Assembly: GCA_023460395.1 (NCBI GenBank)
Contig: JAEWQB010000010.1
Location: 310,001 to 374,000 of the forward strand
Origin: Pseudomonadota bacterium
Lineage (GTDB): Bacteria > Desulfobacterota > Desulfovibrionia > Desulfovibrionales > Desulfovibrionaceae
DNA: 64,000 bases
Reading direction: 5' to 3'
In this document: piece after piece, positions 42,023 through 51,445 of the stretch
Position numbering within the stretch: the stretch's first letter is position 1
How the letters are laid out: each line of letters starts with the position of its first letter
Position numbers and translations under genes: made by a program
Notes under the pieces: generated by a model
Told to the model about the DNA's origin: nothing
Database searches by the model: none
What the model saw: the letters and a program-made list of their open reading frames with translations, nothing else

Positions 42023-44113
42023 CTAGTATACTTCGAAGCTTTGCTTAGCGTCAAGCTCGCGGGAAAAGTCGAAATCGTCCCATTTAAAAAAGAACACTGG
42101 CTGATTTGCTGAGAAACTTAAATAGTTACCGCTAAGAAGCGCTGAAAGCAGTGGGGGGTCTGTTATTCCAAAATGAGAAAGGATATCTTGTTTTGAAATA
42201 TTATCTATATATGGACACGACAAGCTATCTAAAGCTAGAAAGAGTATTTCTGAATTTTGATGTATATTCTGCTCTAGTTTAATTTTATCTACTATACTAT
42301 TTGTAACGAACCTCTTTAGCTGAGCGTATTTTTTATTTGTTTTTATATAGCACAATAATGACATTAGTGAGAAATAATTTAACTTATGCTTTTCCTTATA
42401 CGAATGACCATCAAAGGTAAGTCTAAAATATTCCTCAAGTAATTTTTCACTAATCTTATAATTTTTTCCTAATTCTGATACGATCGTCAATAAATAAAGA
42501 TTCTCAACTTGTGCAAACTCTGAACTTTTATTCTTTTTTAGAAAGAACGTAATATTCTCAAATATCTTTTGAAATATGATATATTTTAAGTCTATGTTTG
42601 TACTTCCGTTTCTGCAAAATTTTATTACTAAATTGAGAACTCGCGAAAGCTTAATTGTTAAATTAACTTTTGATGAAAAGGAATACAGAAAAAATACAAA
42701 GTCTATTATTTCATTCAATGACTTTATTAAATTTTTCTCTGATTTATATTTGTGCGATGTTTTAGCATACCTTTTAAAAATTTCCCTTGCTTTTCTCTCA
42801 ATAATCGCAAATGTATATGACAATATGTCATTAGTATTGACTTTGCTTTCAGATATTACGGTCTTAAATCCAACAATAAGTGGTTTTGACTTTACATTAA
42901 TCTTACAATTAAACGAAATAGTTCCGTCATTTTCAATCTCTTCTATCAGCTTATAATCAAGACTCTCTTCGAGTAATTCTGATATTTTATGCTTAGCTAT
43001 CGATATCTCTGTAACAATAGGTTTCTCGAATTGAATTTGTTTATTGACATTCAAGTACAACTTCAAATCGCGCAAGATAGCTTGTAGATTGGGAACAATT
43101 TTCTCTTTCAGGGCTTCATCATTGTAAAACACAAAAAAGTCATCAACATATCTAAATATTTGGTAGTCCTGCCTATGATAATGCCCTTCATCAGCAAGCT
43201 TTTTCTCAAGACGAGTGTCAACATTTTGCAGTATCAATTCTGCAAATATTCTCGAAAACTCAGGGCCGATAATTATCCCATTAGTCTCTTTGTAGTTTAT
43301 AAGCTGCATAAACCTATCAAATTCACCAGAAAAAGTCTGATTAGTTATGCCGATTTTCCTTTTTGCAACATCTTTTCCTAAAATGGCCCATGCTAAAGAG
43401 TGGGTATATATGCTGTCAAAGCATTTAGAAATGTCCAACTTTAATAGTTTATTAAACTTCTTTTCACATCTATGATAAATATATGATTCATAAAACTTGT
43501 AAACGTTACTGTATTCTTTATATATAAAGAATTAACGGATATTTTCATATTCCTTTTCATACTCTTCAATGTAACTTATATCATCACCCAAAGAATCTAT
43601 ATGTAGTTTATCATTAAAATATACATGTGTAGCGATTGATTCAGGACGACGTATTGAAAAGTTGCTCTTATTGCAATAATACAAAATTAATTCTTTGTAC
43701 TTTTCATAAAAGGCTATCAAATATAACTGACCTAAGGGATGGCAAACTGCAAGTTCTCTGTAATCGTTGTCACGGTGCCGAATTTTATAAAAAAACGGAC
43801 GGAGCATGGCTCTAGAAAAATCAACAGCAGCAGAGTGTGATTGAATCCTTACTCCTCGTCGAACTATATCCTGTGAAATTATGGGTGTGGTCCAGGAAAG
43901 TCCAAAAAGGATACGAATCAAGTGCTCTATGCTTTTCACTCCAAGCCGTGTTTCCCATAAAATGGATTTAAAGTCAGAGGAAAGTTTAATTTTGTTTTCA
44001 ACCAAAAATCTGTAAAAATACCTATTTGAAAAAGACAATGGAGTCTCGTATGGGAGAGTATCAGAGAGAACACATCGCTCAGTGTGTTTTAATGGAATTT
44101 TCCTACGCGACAT
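42023..44113 (-). pseudogene. drt3b: Drt3b-like reverse transcriptase, interrupted by one in-frame TAA
   Basis: 696 codons in a single frame with one stop at 43532-43534 (codon 194). Before it: MSRRKIPLKHTERCVLSDTL ... YEKEYENIR (193 aa). After it the frame is open for 502 codons, beginning FFIYKEYSNVYKFYESYIYH. RT core: LDISKCFDSIYTHSLAW carries the first catalytic Asp, and YQIFRYVDDFFVFYND is the YVDD motif; a long helical C-terminal part follows. The start I chose overlaps drt3a by 11 bp; a longer frame starts at 44176. Because both halves are intact except for one codon, this is either a recent nonsense mutation or read-through. As written, no full-length product is made. The C-terminal half could only be translated from a TTG/ATG inside. 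AT-rich like drt3a, unlike the core. Confidence 0.8.
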
Positions 44114-45455
44114 TTTTCCAAGCCTTTGTGATTTTTGCCAATCCTTTAGTTGAGAAAAGGTAAAAGGCTTTTTCAACGTAGCCTTCTTTGAAGCTAAGTT
44201 CTTGAATCCTAGTCTTTAAATCTGATTTAATCCTTGGATTTAACGATACTAAAGACCTTAAATAGGCATCCAGGGCATTCAAGTCAGAATAGTCAGTCAA
44301 GTGTTCATTGGAAAAATACATTCCAGTCAAGATGTGTTTTTTACTATTGTATAGTCGCGTATTTCCTGTAAGAAATTTCAACCTGCAGTATAATATTTTT
44401 GAAGCTCTATTGTAATCAAATGCATAACATCTATCAAATTCATAGAGCGACAATCTTATTCTTTCTTTATATCTATTGAATTTCTTGGAACTCATTTTAG
44501 TTTCTACTTGGCCGTTACCAAAGGATATTCTATACCCCAAGTATTCAAATTTATCATTTTTCGGGGTTGAAATATCATGTAATGATACTTTTGACATATT
44601 TAAGGATAGTTGAATTTTGTTTAATTCTTTTTCAACTAACCTTAGAATATCATTTATTGTTTTTACATTATGTGGTGAAAATATTGCAATGATATCATCA
44701 ACATACCTTGCGTAATATATAACATTATCTAATTGTGTAACAGTACGGTCGAATTCTCGCATATATAGTTCACTTAAATATGCGCTAACCCCTACTCCTC
44801 TCGGAATTCCCACACCCGATTGAGACACTCGTCTAAATTCGCTAAGTATTCTTTGTATTACTCTTTGTGATGTATAGGAAAGTACTGCATCCTTACTTAG
44901 TTTTTCCAAAAGCACTTTATGTGGTATGCTTTCGAAAAAACTTTTTACATCTAACCTCAAAACCCACTTCGGGAGCGGATCACTAAGCAATGTCATGAGT
45001 TGGGAAATAATGTGATTACGGTTTTCTTGTTTAACTTTGTAAATACTCCGTATATTTTGCTGAACCTGCTTGATTGCAAAGTATGAAACAGCACAGGTTT
45101 TATCTGGCCCATAGGCTATCTTTCCAGTTGGTAAAGTAAGTTTATTCAAAGTCAAATTAAAGCTGCCACGCAGAATTTCATCACTTATTTTTGAAAGAGC
45201 TAAGCTTAATTGTTTTTCTTTTTTCTCTTTGGTTTTGAGTTTCTGCTGATTCAGCGCATCTCTAGCTTCTATATATTTTGCTGGAGAAAGAGTACCCTTT
45301 TTGGCTTTTAACTGCCGAAAAGATGCAGCTATTTTTTTGAGTGTATCCGTCTCGGTTTGAAGCTCGGGAAAAAACATGCCCTCAAGGTTTACACCTTTTC
45401 TATTTTCGTAATCGTATATTTTTCGAAGATTGTTTTCAGTAAAAGCTTGGCGCAT
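44103..45455 (-). CDS. drt3a: Drt3a-like reverse transcriptase of a DRT type 3 antiphage system
   Basis: 450 aa from the ATG at 45455 (MRQAFTENNLRKIYDYENRK), which follows GGGGGG by 3 nt; the frame is open to 45545 but lacks a site there. RT motifs in order: KWVLRLDVKSFFESIPHKVL (motif A, first Asp), GIPRGVGVSAYLSELYMREF (motif B), VIYYARYVDDIIAIF (motif C, YVDD). No maturase HNH or X domain, so it is not a group II intron protein. A second RT gene follows on the same strand, which among known defence RTs is the hallmark of DRT3 (UG3 plus UG8 lineages). The assignment of subtype rests on the two-RT operon, not on a search. Confidence 0.75.
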   Translation of the reverse strand: MRQAFTENNLRKIYDYENRKGVNLEGMFFPELQTETDTLKKIAASFRQLKAKKGTLSPAKYIEARDALNQQKLKTKEKKEKQLSLALSKISDEILRGSFNLTLNKLTLPTGKIAYGPDKTCAVSYFAIKQVQQNIRSIYKVKQENRNHIISQLMTLLSDPLPKWVLRLDVKSFFESIPHKVLLEKLSKDAVLSYTSQRVIQRILSEFRRVSQSGVGIPRGVGVSAYLSELYMREFDRTVTQLDNVIYYARYVDDIIAIFSPHNVKTINDILRLVEKELNKIQLSLNMSKVSLHDISTPKNDKFEYLGYRISFGNGQVETKMSSKKFNRYKERIRLSLYEFDRCYAFDYNRASKILYCRLKFLTGNTRLYNSKKHILTGMYFSNEHLTDYSDLNALDAYLRSLVSLNPRIKSDLKTRIQELSFKEGYVEKAFYLFSTKGLAKITKAWKNVA

Positions 45456-45592
45456 TATCCCCCCAATAGCGAGAGAGCAACAAATAAACAACTTACATGA
45501 GCATCGGATCGCTTGCCCATCTGAGAAATGAGGTACCCTAGTCACAGGCAGTATACATTTTACTATAGCATTCTCAACTTATGTTTTGGGAT

Positions 45593-45612
45593 GGTGGGAA
45601 TAGTGGTGGGAA
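45593..45612. repeat. Paired GGTGGGAA units near tRNA-fMet
   Basis: GGTGGGAA at 45593-45600 and 45605-45612. Like the CCCTACCA and GGCAGGTACAA pairs near tRNA-Pro, they lie just beyond the terminator of a tRNA gene and resemble integrase arm sites. No duplicate of the tRNA-fMet 3' end was found within the window. Confidence 0.4.
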
Positions 45613-45630
45613 CATAAAGAATCAACAGAA

Positions 45631-45660
45631 AAGGGCTTACGATTTTCATCGTAAGCCCTT
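45631..45660 (-). terminator. Terminator of tRNA-fMet
   Basis: AAGGGCTTACGAT / ATCGTAAGCCCTT with a 4-nt loop, directly after the tRNA 3' end on the minus strand, followed by TTCTGTTGATTCTTT. Confidence 0.8.
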
Positions 45661-45668
45661 GAATTATC

Positions 45669-45745
<77 letters not shown>

Positions 45746-45760
45746 TCACGTGCAGGGGAG

Positions 45761-45789
45761 GTACTACGCTCGGCCTTGGGGGATGTCAA
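45761..45789 (-). promoter_or_regulatory. Sigma-70 promoter of tRNA-fMet
   Basis: Minus strand TTGACA (45789-45784), 17-bp spacer, TAGTAC (45766-45761). The -10 ends 15 bp before the tRNA 5' end. A GC-rich discriminator follows (CTCCCCTGC), as in stable RNA promoters. Confidence 0.65.
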
Positions 45790-45834
45790 TCATTCATTTA
45801 CAAGAATTAGCCGATTAGCTAATTTCCCCCGGTT

Positions 45835-46707
45835 ATGACACCTATATCCACACTTTCTCTTGTCGTCCCCGTTTACAATGAAGAGGACAACCTGCCCATC
45901 CTTTTTGCGGAGATCGCTTGCGCCATGCGCGATACCGGAAAGGCATGGCAGGTTCTTTTTGTAAATGATGGCAGCACGGACCAGAGCCTTGATGCCATTC
46001 AACGGCTGGCGGCAGAGCATGACACCGTCCGTTATCTCTCTTTCGCGCAAAATTGCGGACAATCCGCCGCCTTTAAAGCCGGTTTCGACGCCGCTACCGG
46101 GGACGTGATTATCACGATGGATGCGGACTTACAAAACGACCCGGCAGATATTCCACACATGCTCACGGAATATGAAAAAGGGTATGACATGGTCATAGGA
46201 TGGCGCGCCAACCGGCAAGATTCGCTGACGAAGAAACTCGTTTCCCGCATCGGCAATACTCTGCGGAACTGGTTAAGTCAGGAAACCGTCCGCGATACGG
46301 GATGTTCACTAAAAATCATGCGCACCGACATGGCGCAGCGGATTCCCATGTTCACCGGCATGCACCGCTTCTTGCCCACACTTATGAAAATGCAGGGTGC
46401 CTCGGTCGCCGAAATTCGGGTTCATCACCGGCCCCGGCAGCACGGGATATCAAAGTATGGTGTATGGGATCGCCTGAAAGCCACCACGTTTGACCTGCTT
46501 GCCATTCGTTGGATGAAAAAACGCGCCATCCGCTATACCATCGCGGCACACAATCTTCCCGCTTCGCACGTCGGCAATCAGACATCTCCCGCTATGAATT
46601 CCACACTCCACACCGGAAGCCACATGGACCCGTCCTGTTCCGGCTGCCGGTGTGACAGTTCTGCGGCTCACTGTGGAGACGCCGCATCTCCACCTGCGAA
46701 GTCATGA
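45835..46707 (+). CDS. Family 2 glycosyltransferase, polyprenyl-phosphate sugar transferase type
   Basis: 290 aa. GT-A domain: TLSLVVPVYNEEDNLPILFA (N-terminus), VLFVNDGSTDQSLDAI, DVIITMDADLQNDPADIPHM (DxD) and FLPTLMKMQGASVAEIRVHH. This is the DPM1/GtrB/ArnC pattern, but the membrane helices that usually follow are absent. Instead the last ~45 residues have a Cys/His-rich tail (SGCRCDSSAAHCGDAAS). The stop overlaps the next gene by 4 bp, and that gene encodes a membrane protein, so the two may form a membrane complex. No good ribosome site at the ATG. Confidence 0.88.
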   Translation: MTPISTLSLVVPVYNEEDNLPILFAEIACAMRDTGKAWQVLFVNDGSTDQSLDAIQRLAAEHDTVRYLSFAQNCGQSAAFKAGFDAATGDVIITMDADLQNDPADIPHMLTEYEKGYDMVIGWRANRQDSLTKKLVSRIGNTLRNWLSQETVRDTGCSLKIMRTDMAQRIPMFTGMHRFLPTLMKMQGASVAEIRVHHRPRQHGISKYGVWDRLKATTFDLLAIRWMKKRAIRYTIAAHNLPASHVGNQTSPAMNSTLHTGSHMDPSCSGCRCDSSAAHCGDAASPPAKS

Positions 46708-47204
46708 CCGCCCCGCTATTTTGGTATATCCGCTGGGGGGTAACCGTACTGTGTCTGCTCGTGCAGGCCTACTACATTGCCCGGATAGTATATAGAACGC
46801 TGCGACGGCGGGACGCCGTGGCAGGACACCACATGCCCTTCTCCCGGCCTCCGTCTGAAACGGTGCGGACCGGGTATGAAAAAATATTGCCCGCCCCTGT
46901 GCAACCAATGCAAGCTCACAACTGCGGCACAGGACAGAGCCCAATATCCCCCGCAACGCCCTGCCGCATGGGCACGGGGCAATGTCCGCGCAAGAAGCCC
47001 TCCTCCCCCTTCCTGTCTGTGCTACTTGCCGCCCACGGCATTGCTCCGGGGATACTCGCCTGCGGTATCATGGCAGGATTTGCAATCTATGACAGCGACG
47101 TAACGCTGCTTGTATCCCAATTCCTGCTCATGATTCTCCTTTTCGGCCCCCGCCTTGCCGCCCTCCTGCCTACCGGAACCCCTCGCCCGCCCAGCGAACA
47201 GTGA
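46704..47204 (+). CDS. Membrane protein, possibly distantly related to lipid-A biosynthesis N-terminal proteins
   Basis: 166 aa with an N-terminal span (WYIRWGVTVLCLLVQAYYIA), a hydrophilic centre of ~60 residues, and two close C-terminal spans (APGILACGIMAGFAIYDSDV, LLVSQFLLMILLFGPRLAAL). The YDSDVTLLVSQ segment recalls the second half of LAB_N/YidH-type modules that follow sugar transferases; this is weak. ATGA-coupled to the glycosyltransferase. 47205-47451 is non-coding with nothing identified. Confidence 0.55.
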   Translation: MTAPLFWYIRWGVTVLCLLVQAYYIARIVYRTLRRRDAVAGHHMPFSRPPSETVRTGYEKILPAPVQPMQAHNCGTGQSPISPATPCRMGTGQCPRKKPSSPFLSVLLAAHGIAPGILACGIMAGFAIYDSDVTLLVSQFLLMILLFGPRLAALLPTGTPRPPSEQ

Positions 47205-47451
47205 CCCATTTCAAAAATTATCCCTCTCGTGGCCTGATAAGGTCACTTCTTTCTTTCCCAGAAGCGTAATCTGGGGTAGGACTCCGCAAGGCGAGCACAT
47301 ACGCTGGTTTGACCGATCTACGGCGGACCACTGCATGCCCGCTCCCGCAGCCCTGCGACGCATCTGGCACCCCGTTCCCACCTGCTCTGATTTTGTGGGA
47401 CAACAATACCGCAGCGACCGCGCTGTCTACGCTCCCGGAGGATTTCCCCCT

Positions 47452-48171
47452 GTGTCTAACGTGTTTCGCACCATGCGCTCCCGGCCTTTCCTTAAAGGCT
47501 GTGTGCTTTTCCTACTACTTGCCACGGGGATATACCTGCTCCGAGTTTCCGGGCTAGGCGAGGTGCTGGATAAACATTGGATGGATGACCACATCCGCGA
47601 TCAGGGGATACGGGGATATCTTCTTTTCCTAGCTATTTCAGCAGGTTTTACAGCGGTGGGATTACCCCGGCAAATCATCAGCTTCTTCGCGGGATACGTG
47701 TACGGCGTAATCGCAGGCACCCTTGTGGGAGTTCTGGGAAGCGGGCTGGGGTGTGCGCTTTCCTTCTTTTACGCCCGGCTGTTGGGGGGAGCGATCATAC
47801 GTAAGCGACAGGGCACGCGCACGGCACGCCTCAACGCGTTTTTGGAACGCGAGCCATTCCAGATGGCTGTGGTTGTAAGGCTGCTTCCTGTCGGAAGCAA
47901 TATCCTCACCAATCTGGTGGCAGGTGTCACCGGCATTCCCGCCTTACCCTTCTTGGCAGGGTCGCTTTGCGGATATCTGCCTCAGACACTCATCTTCGCG
48001 CTGTTAGGCAGCGGCGTACACGTGGAGCCTCTTTGGCGCACGACTCTCAGCGGAGCGCTGCTGGCACTTTCCAGTGTCATGGGCTACAGGCTATACCGCC
48101 GCTATCGCGTAGCGGAAAGCTTAGAGGTGCCTACCCTCGATACCGACGCGACGAAGCCGTCCAATACATAA
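47452..48171 (+). CDS. TVP38/TMEM64 (DedA-like SNARE-associated) membrane protein
   Basis: 239 aa from GTG at 47452, which follows GGAGG by 10 nt; the frame is open upstream to 47155 but without a ribosome site. About five to six membrane spans. The SNARE-associated core reads FTAVGLPRQIISFFAGYVYG VIAGTLVGVLGSGLGCALSF, then MAVVVRLLPVGSNILTNLVA and ALPFLAGSLCGYLPQTLIFA. Relatives move phospholipids or lipid carriers across the inner membrane. It is placed after glycosyltransferase genes and may act on lipid-linked sugars. Confidence 0.85.
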   Translation: MSNVFRTMRSRPFLKGCVLFLLLATGIYLLRVSGLGEVLDKHWMDDHIRDQGIRGYLLFLAISAGFTAVGLPRQIISFFAGYVYGVIAGTLVGVLGSGLGCALSFFYARLLGGAIIRKRQGTRTARLNAFLEREPFQMAVVVRLLPVGSNILTNLVAGVTGIPALPFLAGSLCGYLPQTLIFALLGSGVHVEPLWRTTLSGALLALSSVMGYRLYRRYRVAESLEVPTLDTDATKPSNT

Positions 48172-48362
48172 CCCCAAAACAGCCCCGCGTGAAACAAAAC
48201 AGCCTGTTGGCAGTGCGGAGTGCCGGTGTTCCACGGAATCTAACCGCGCGTACAACACAGCCTCATGCCACGCCGCCCGGTAGCTCCAGCAATCCTGAGG
48301 CGGCCCCGGTCATTCACACGCGGCACACGCGGCACATGCGACACACGGAACGTTTGCGCCGA

Positions 48363-49784
48363 TTAGCGCAGCCCTTCCTTTAGCTGTAGAATCCGGCGGT
48401 ATGATGCTTCGATGCGTTCCTGAGGAATTTCACCGGAACGCACCAAGGTAAGCAGGATGTCTGAAACGGTGGGAACAATATCTGGGTCGTATTGCAGGTT
48501 ATTCCCGAACAACAAAATATCCGCTCCCGCCAGCACCGCACGCTTTACTGCCTCTTCCAGCCCATATTCGTCGGCAATGGCCTTCATCTGCATATCATCG
48601 GTAATAACAACACCGTCATAGCCTAACCGGTCGCGCAATATTTCGGCAATGACCTTGTGCGAAAGCGTCGCCGGGTGGTCCGCATCCAGCCGGGCATTAA
48701 ACAAATGTCCGGTCATCACAGCCCGATGCAAGGGTGCCCGCAGCACTTCCGAAAAAGGGATAAGCTCCATGTCGGACCACGTTTCCGTCACGTCCGTCAC
48801 GCCAAGATGCGAATCGGCCCCCGCGCTGCCGTGACCGGGAAAATGCTTGAAGCAGGCAATAACACCAGTCGCGTTCAACCCTTGCGCAAAGGCCCGGCCC
48901 TGAGCCGCCACCACAGCGGGGTCGGCGGAAAAGCTGCGGCCCAATGCACCGATAACTGGCGAATCCGCTTTTACGTTCACATCAAGCACCGGAGCAAAAT
49001 TCAAATTGATTCCCACATCCGCCAGCATGCGCCCCGCGTGCTCTCCCGCAGCACGGGCGGCTTCTACCGTACCCTGCCCCAATGTAGCTGCGGAAAGCAT
49101 GGCGGAAAATCCGTGTTCCGGCTTCAAACGCGCAACGCGCCCCCCTTCCTGATCCACCGCGATAAACAGCGGCAAAGACGCCTGTTCCCGGTGGGTACGT
49201 CCGTCTGTATTCCCAAAAATTTTTTCCTGTACGGATGAAACAGATTGCGGGCCATCCACAACCGGCGCCTCCGGCTGTGTTCCTCCCGCCCGCACCTGCA
49301 CGGGGCGTCCTGCGGAATCTCGCGGAAATTGCAGCGGCCCTTCGCCCTGCCGGGCCGCAGCTTGCAAACAGGCGGTAAGCTCCCGTACCTGCGCGACATC
49401 CCGGATATTACGTCCCTGCGTTCGCAACACCACATCATAATCAAATAGAATCACACCACCAAGACCATACTCCCTAATGTCCCGGATAATCGGGTGCGCT
49501 GCGTCCACCGTTGTCCCCCGAAACCCGACAAGGAGCATCTGCCCCACCATTTTTCGCAGAGCAGGAGGCTGCGCGGCACCCGCGTGAGTGGTCGAAACAG
49601 CCCTATCCAGCAGAGCTGCGGGCAATTCACACACACTATTTCCCCGGTAATTAAGAGCAGAGGCCACTCCCGCCGCTATCAGCAAAAGCGACACGGACAA
49701 CGCGAAGCGTATGCGCCCATATTCGCCCCCCAAACGCAGGATGCGACGCCCCTGAACGCGCAGCCGCTGCGACCGACTACCCAT
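48363..49784 (-). CDS. Family 3 glycoside hydrolase, NagZ-like beta-N-acetylhexosaminidase
   Basis: 473 aa from the ATG that has GAGG 9 nt upstream; a TTG-started frame is slightly longer. Basic N-terminus and a span (FALSVSLLLIAAGVASALNY, ~28-47) indicate a signal anchor, so it acts outside or on the inner membrane. The catalytic segment has the general acid region FKHFPGHGSAGADSHLG and nucleophile region YDGVVITDDMQMKAIADEYG. It also has LFIAVDQEGGRVARLKPEHG and an inserted ~60-residue linker (ARQGEGPLQFPRDSAGR...). The likely substrate is GlcNAc-anhydroMurNAc or another beta-hexosaminide. It partly overlaps the next gene upstream in the transcript, suggesting coupling. Confidence 0.88.
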   Translation of the reverse strand: MGSRSQRLRVQGRRILRLGGEYGRIRFALSVSLLLIAAGVASALNYRGNSVCELPAALLDRAVSTTHAGAAQPPALRKMVGQMLLVGFRGTTVDAAHPIIRDIREYGLGGVILFDYDVVLRTQGRNIRDVAQVRELTACLQAAARQGEGPLQFPRDSAGRPVQVRAGGTQPEAPVVDGPQSVSSVQEKIFGNTDGRTHREQASLPLFIAVDQEGGRVARLKPEHGFSAMLSAATLGQGTVEAARAAGEHAGRMLADVGINLNFAPVLDVNVKADSPVIGALGRSFSADPAVVAAQGRAFAQGLNATGVIACFKHFPGHGSAGADSHLGVTDVTETWSDMELIPFSEVLRAPLHRAVMTGHLFNARLDADHPATLSHKVIAEILRDRLGYDGVVITDDMQMKAIADEYGLEEAVKRAVLAGADILLFGNNLQYDPDIVPTVSDILLTLVRSGEIPQERIEASYRRILQLKEGLR

Positions 49785-51441
49785 GTGGCACAACCTCTAC
49801 CACGCCGGGCCGCACCTGACATTTCACGCGGATATTCCGCCCGACCACTCCGTAGTCGCCCACCATGCTAAAGCTAGAGGCCGCCAGCGTATCTACTTCA
49901 TTCCGGCCCAACGGCACTCCCATGCTCCTCAAGTGCTCCATCAGCAAAGTCACGGCATCTTCCTGCGCACGGGCAAGAGAATACTGACCGCTTACCGTAT
50001 CACGCAACCCAAGAACCGGCACCACACGCACCTCTTTTTCCGTATCCGCGAACAGCTCTAGTTCAAATGTCGTTCTCGTCAGCGCCGCGCCTATGGCGTT
50101 AGCTACCTCGTATTGTCCGGGCACTTCCACTCCAAGCCCCATGGCAGTCTCCAGCATCCCGGAAAACACACGGGCTGGCCCCCCCATGACATACACGCGG
50201 GAGGGCGCGATCCGGACACCTTCAATGAGTTCCATAATGGTGTAGACAGGCCGGGAATTAATGGCGGCAAGCAACTCGTCCACAGCACGAGTTATAGATG
50301 TTACTGCCGCAGCCACAGCGGCGTCAGCCAGAGCATCCGGGAATATATCCCAGAGTGCCGCGAGGTTGCGAATACTTTCCCGGCTGGCCTCCACATCACC
50401 GAAACGAGCCAACCCCTTATAGATGCACGCATCCATCAGAGTAGGATGCGAACCGCCCATAGCCACGCTGGGACCAAGGCGCTCCGGTCCCACACGGACT
50501 GTCCCGGCGTGCATGTGCAAACGCGAATCGCCGCCCACGCCAATGGACCGCGTGCGCAAGGCCCGCACCAGAGTGGGATAACTGCCGACGGCAATTCCGT
50601 CGTTCTCAATAACTGGCGAGCCTGAGGCGAAAATGGCTATATCCGTTGTGGTGCCCCCGATGTCCAAAATAATGGAATCTTGCCGGACATCGCACAACGC
50701 CACAATTCCCATGACACTGGCGGCGGGACCGGAAAGGATGGACTCCACCGGATGCTCTCTGGAAACGGCTAACGGCATGGTGCCGCCATCCGCCTTAAGA
50801 ACATGAATGGGCGCGGTGACCCCGAACTCACGGACACTCTGCTCCACGGCGTCTGCAAAACGATTGTAAAGCCGCCAGACGGCTGAATTATAGTAGGCAG
50901 TGGCAATACGGCGCGGGAGATTAAGCTGGCCCGAAAGACGGTGGCCCATAGAGACAAAATCCGCTCCCGGACCAAGAGCGTCTCGCATGCGCTGTTCATG
51001 TACCGGATTGCGGGTAGAAAATTTTCCCACCGCCGCGAACACGGAAAGTCCCGCATCGCGGCAACGCGAGGCCACATCGGCAAGCTGGGCCGGATTTGGA
51101 GGCACCACTTCCACCCCGCGATGATCCACAGACCCGCCAACGAGATAATAAAAGCGCCCCATCTGGAAGGCTTCGGGATCAATTCCCGGTCCTGCGGAGA
51201 GTAACAGCCCCACCTCTTCCGTACGTCCTTCCACAATAGCGTTGGTGGACAGCGTGGTGGAGAGAGTCACTCGCGCCACTGCGGCTGGCTCCACCTGCGC
51301 CAGCACAGCCTGCAACACCCCGCGCACAGAAACCAGCAAATCGTGGTGGTTGGTGGGCACTTTGGCAGAAGCCGTTACCCGTCCCTCCGTCACTGCCACC
51401 GCATCTGTGTGGGTTCCCCCCACGTCTATGCCAATACGCAC
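49777..51441 (-). CDS. Hydantoinase/oxoprolinase-family protein (HyuA-like)
   Basis: 554 aa from GTG at 51441 (RIGIDVGGTHTDAVAVTEGR), which has GGAG 7 nt upstream, a site that overlaps the pdxA stop. Two ATPase-like motifs are visible: IDVGGTHTD (N-terminal) and IILDIGGTTTDIAIFASG (~280). This is the A subunit type: ATP-dependent ring opening of hydantoins or 5-oxoproline, or carboxylation of ketones as in acetone carboxylase relatives. It lacks a fused or adjacent HyuB subunit. Its coupling to pdxA is unusual; substrate unknown. Confidence 0.85.
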   Translation of the reverse strand: MRIGIDVGGTHTDAVAVTEGRVTASAKVPTNHHDLLVSVRGVLQAVLAQVEPAAVARVTLSTTLSTNAIVEGRTEEVGLLLSAGPGIDPEAFQMGRFYYLVGGSVDHRGVEVVPPNPAQLADVASRCRDAGLSVFAAVGKFSTRNPVHEQRMRDALGPGADFVSMGHRLSGQLNLPRRIATAYYNSAVWRLYNRFADAVEQSVREFGVTAPIHVLKADGGTMPLAVSREHPVESILSGPAASVMGIVALCDVRQDSIILDIGGTTTDIAIFASGSPVIENDGIAVGSYPTLVRALRTRSIGVGGDSRLHMHAGTVRVGPERLGPSVAMGGSHPTLMDACIYKGLARFGDVEASRESIRNLAALWDIFPDALADAAVAAAVTSITRAVDELLAAINSRPVYTIMELIEGVRIAPSRVYVMGGPARVFSGMLETAMGLGVEVPGQYEVANAIGAALTRTTFELELFADTEKEVRVVPVLGLRDTVSGQYSLARAQEDAVTLLMEHLRSMGVPLGRNEVDTLAASSFSMVGDYGVVGRNIRVKCQVRPGVVEVVPHG

Positions 51442-51445
51442 GTTG

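Noticed and set aside
42023..45455. Group II intron or retron interpretation of the RT genes
   Set aside because: No maturase X or endonuclease domain, no intron ends, and no retron msr/msd inverted repeats beside the genes; two RTs in tandem do not fit either.
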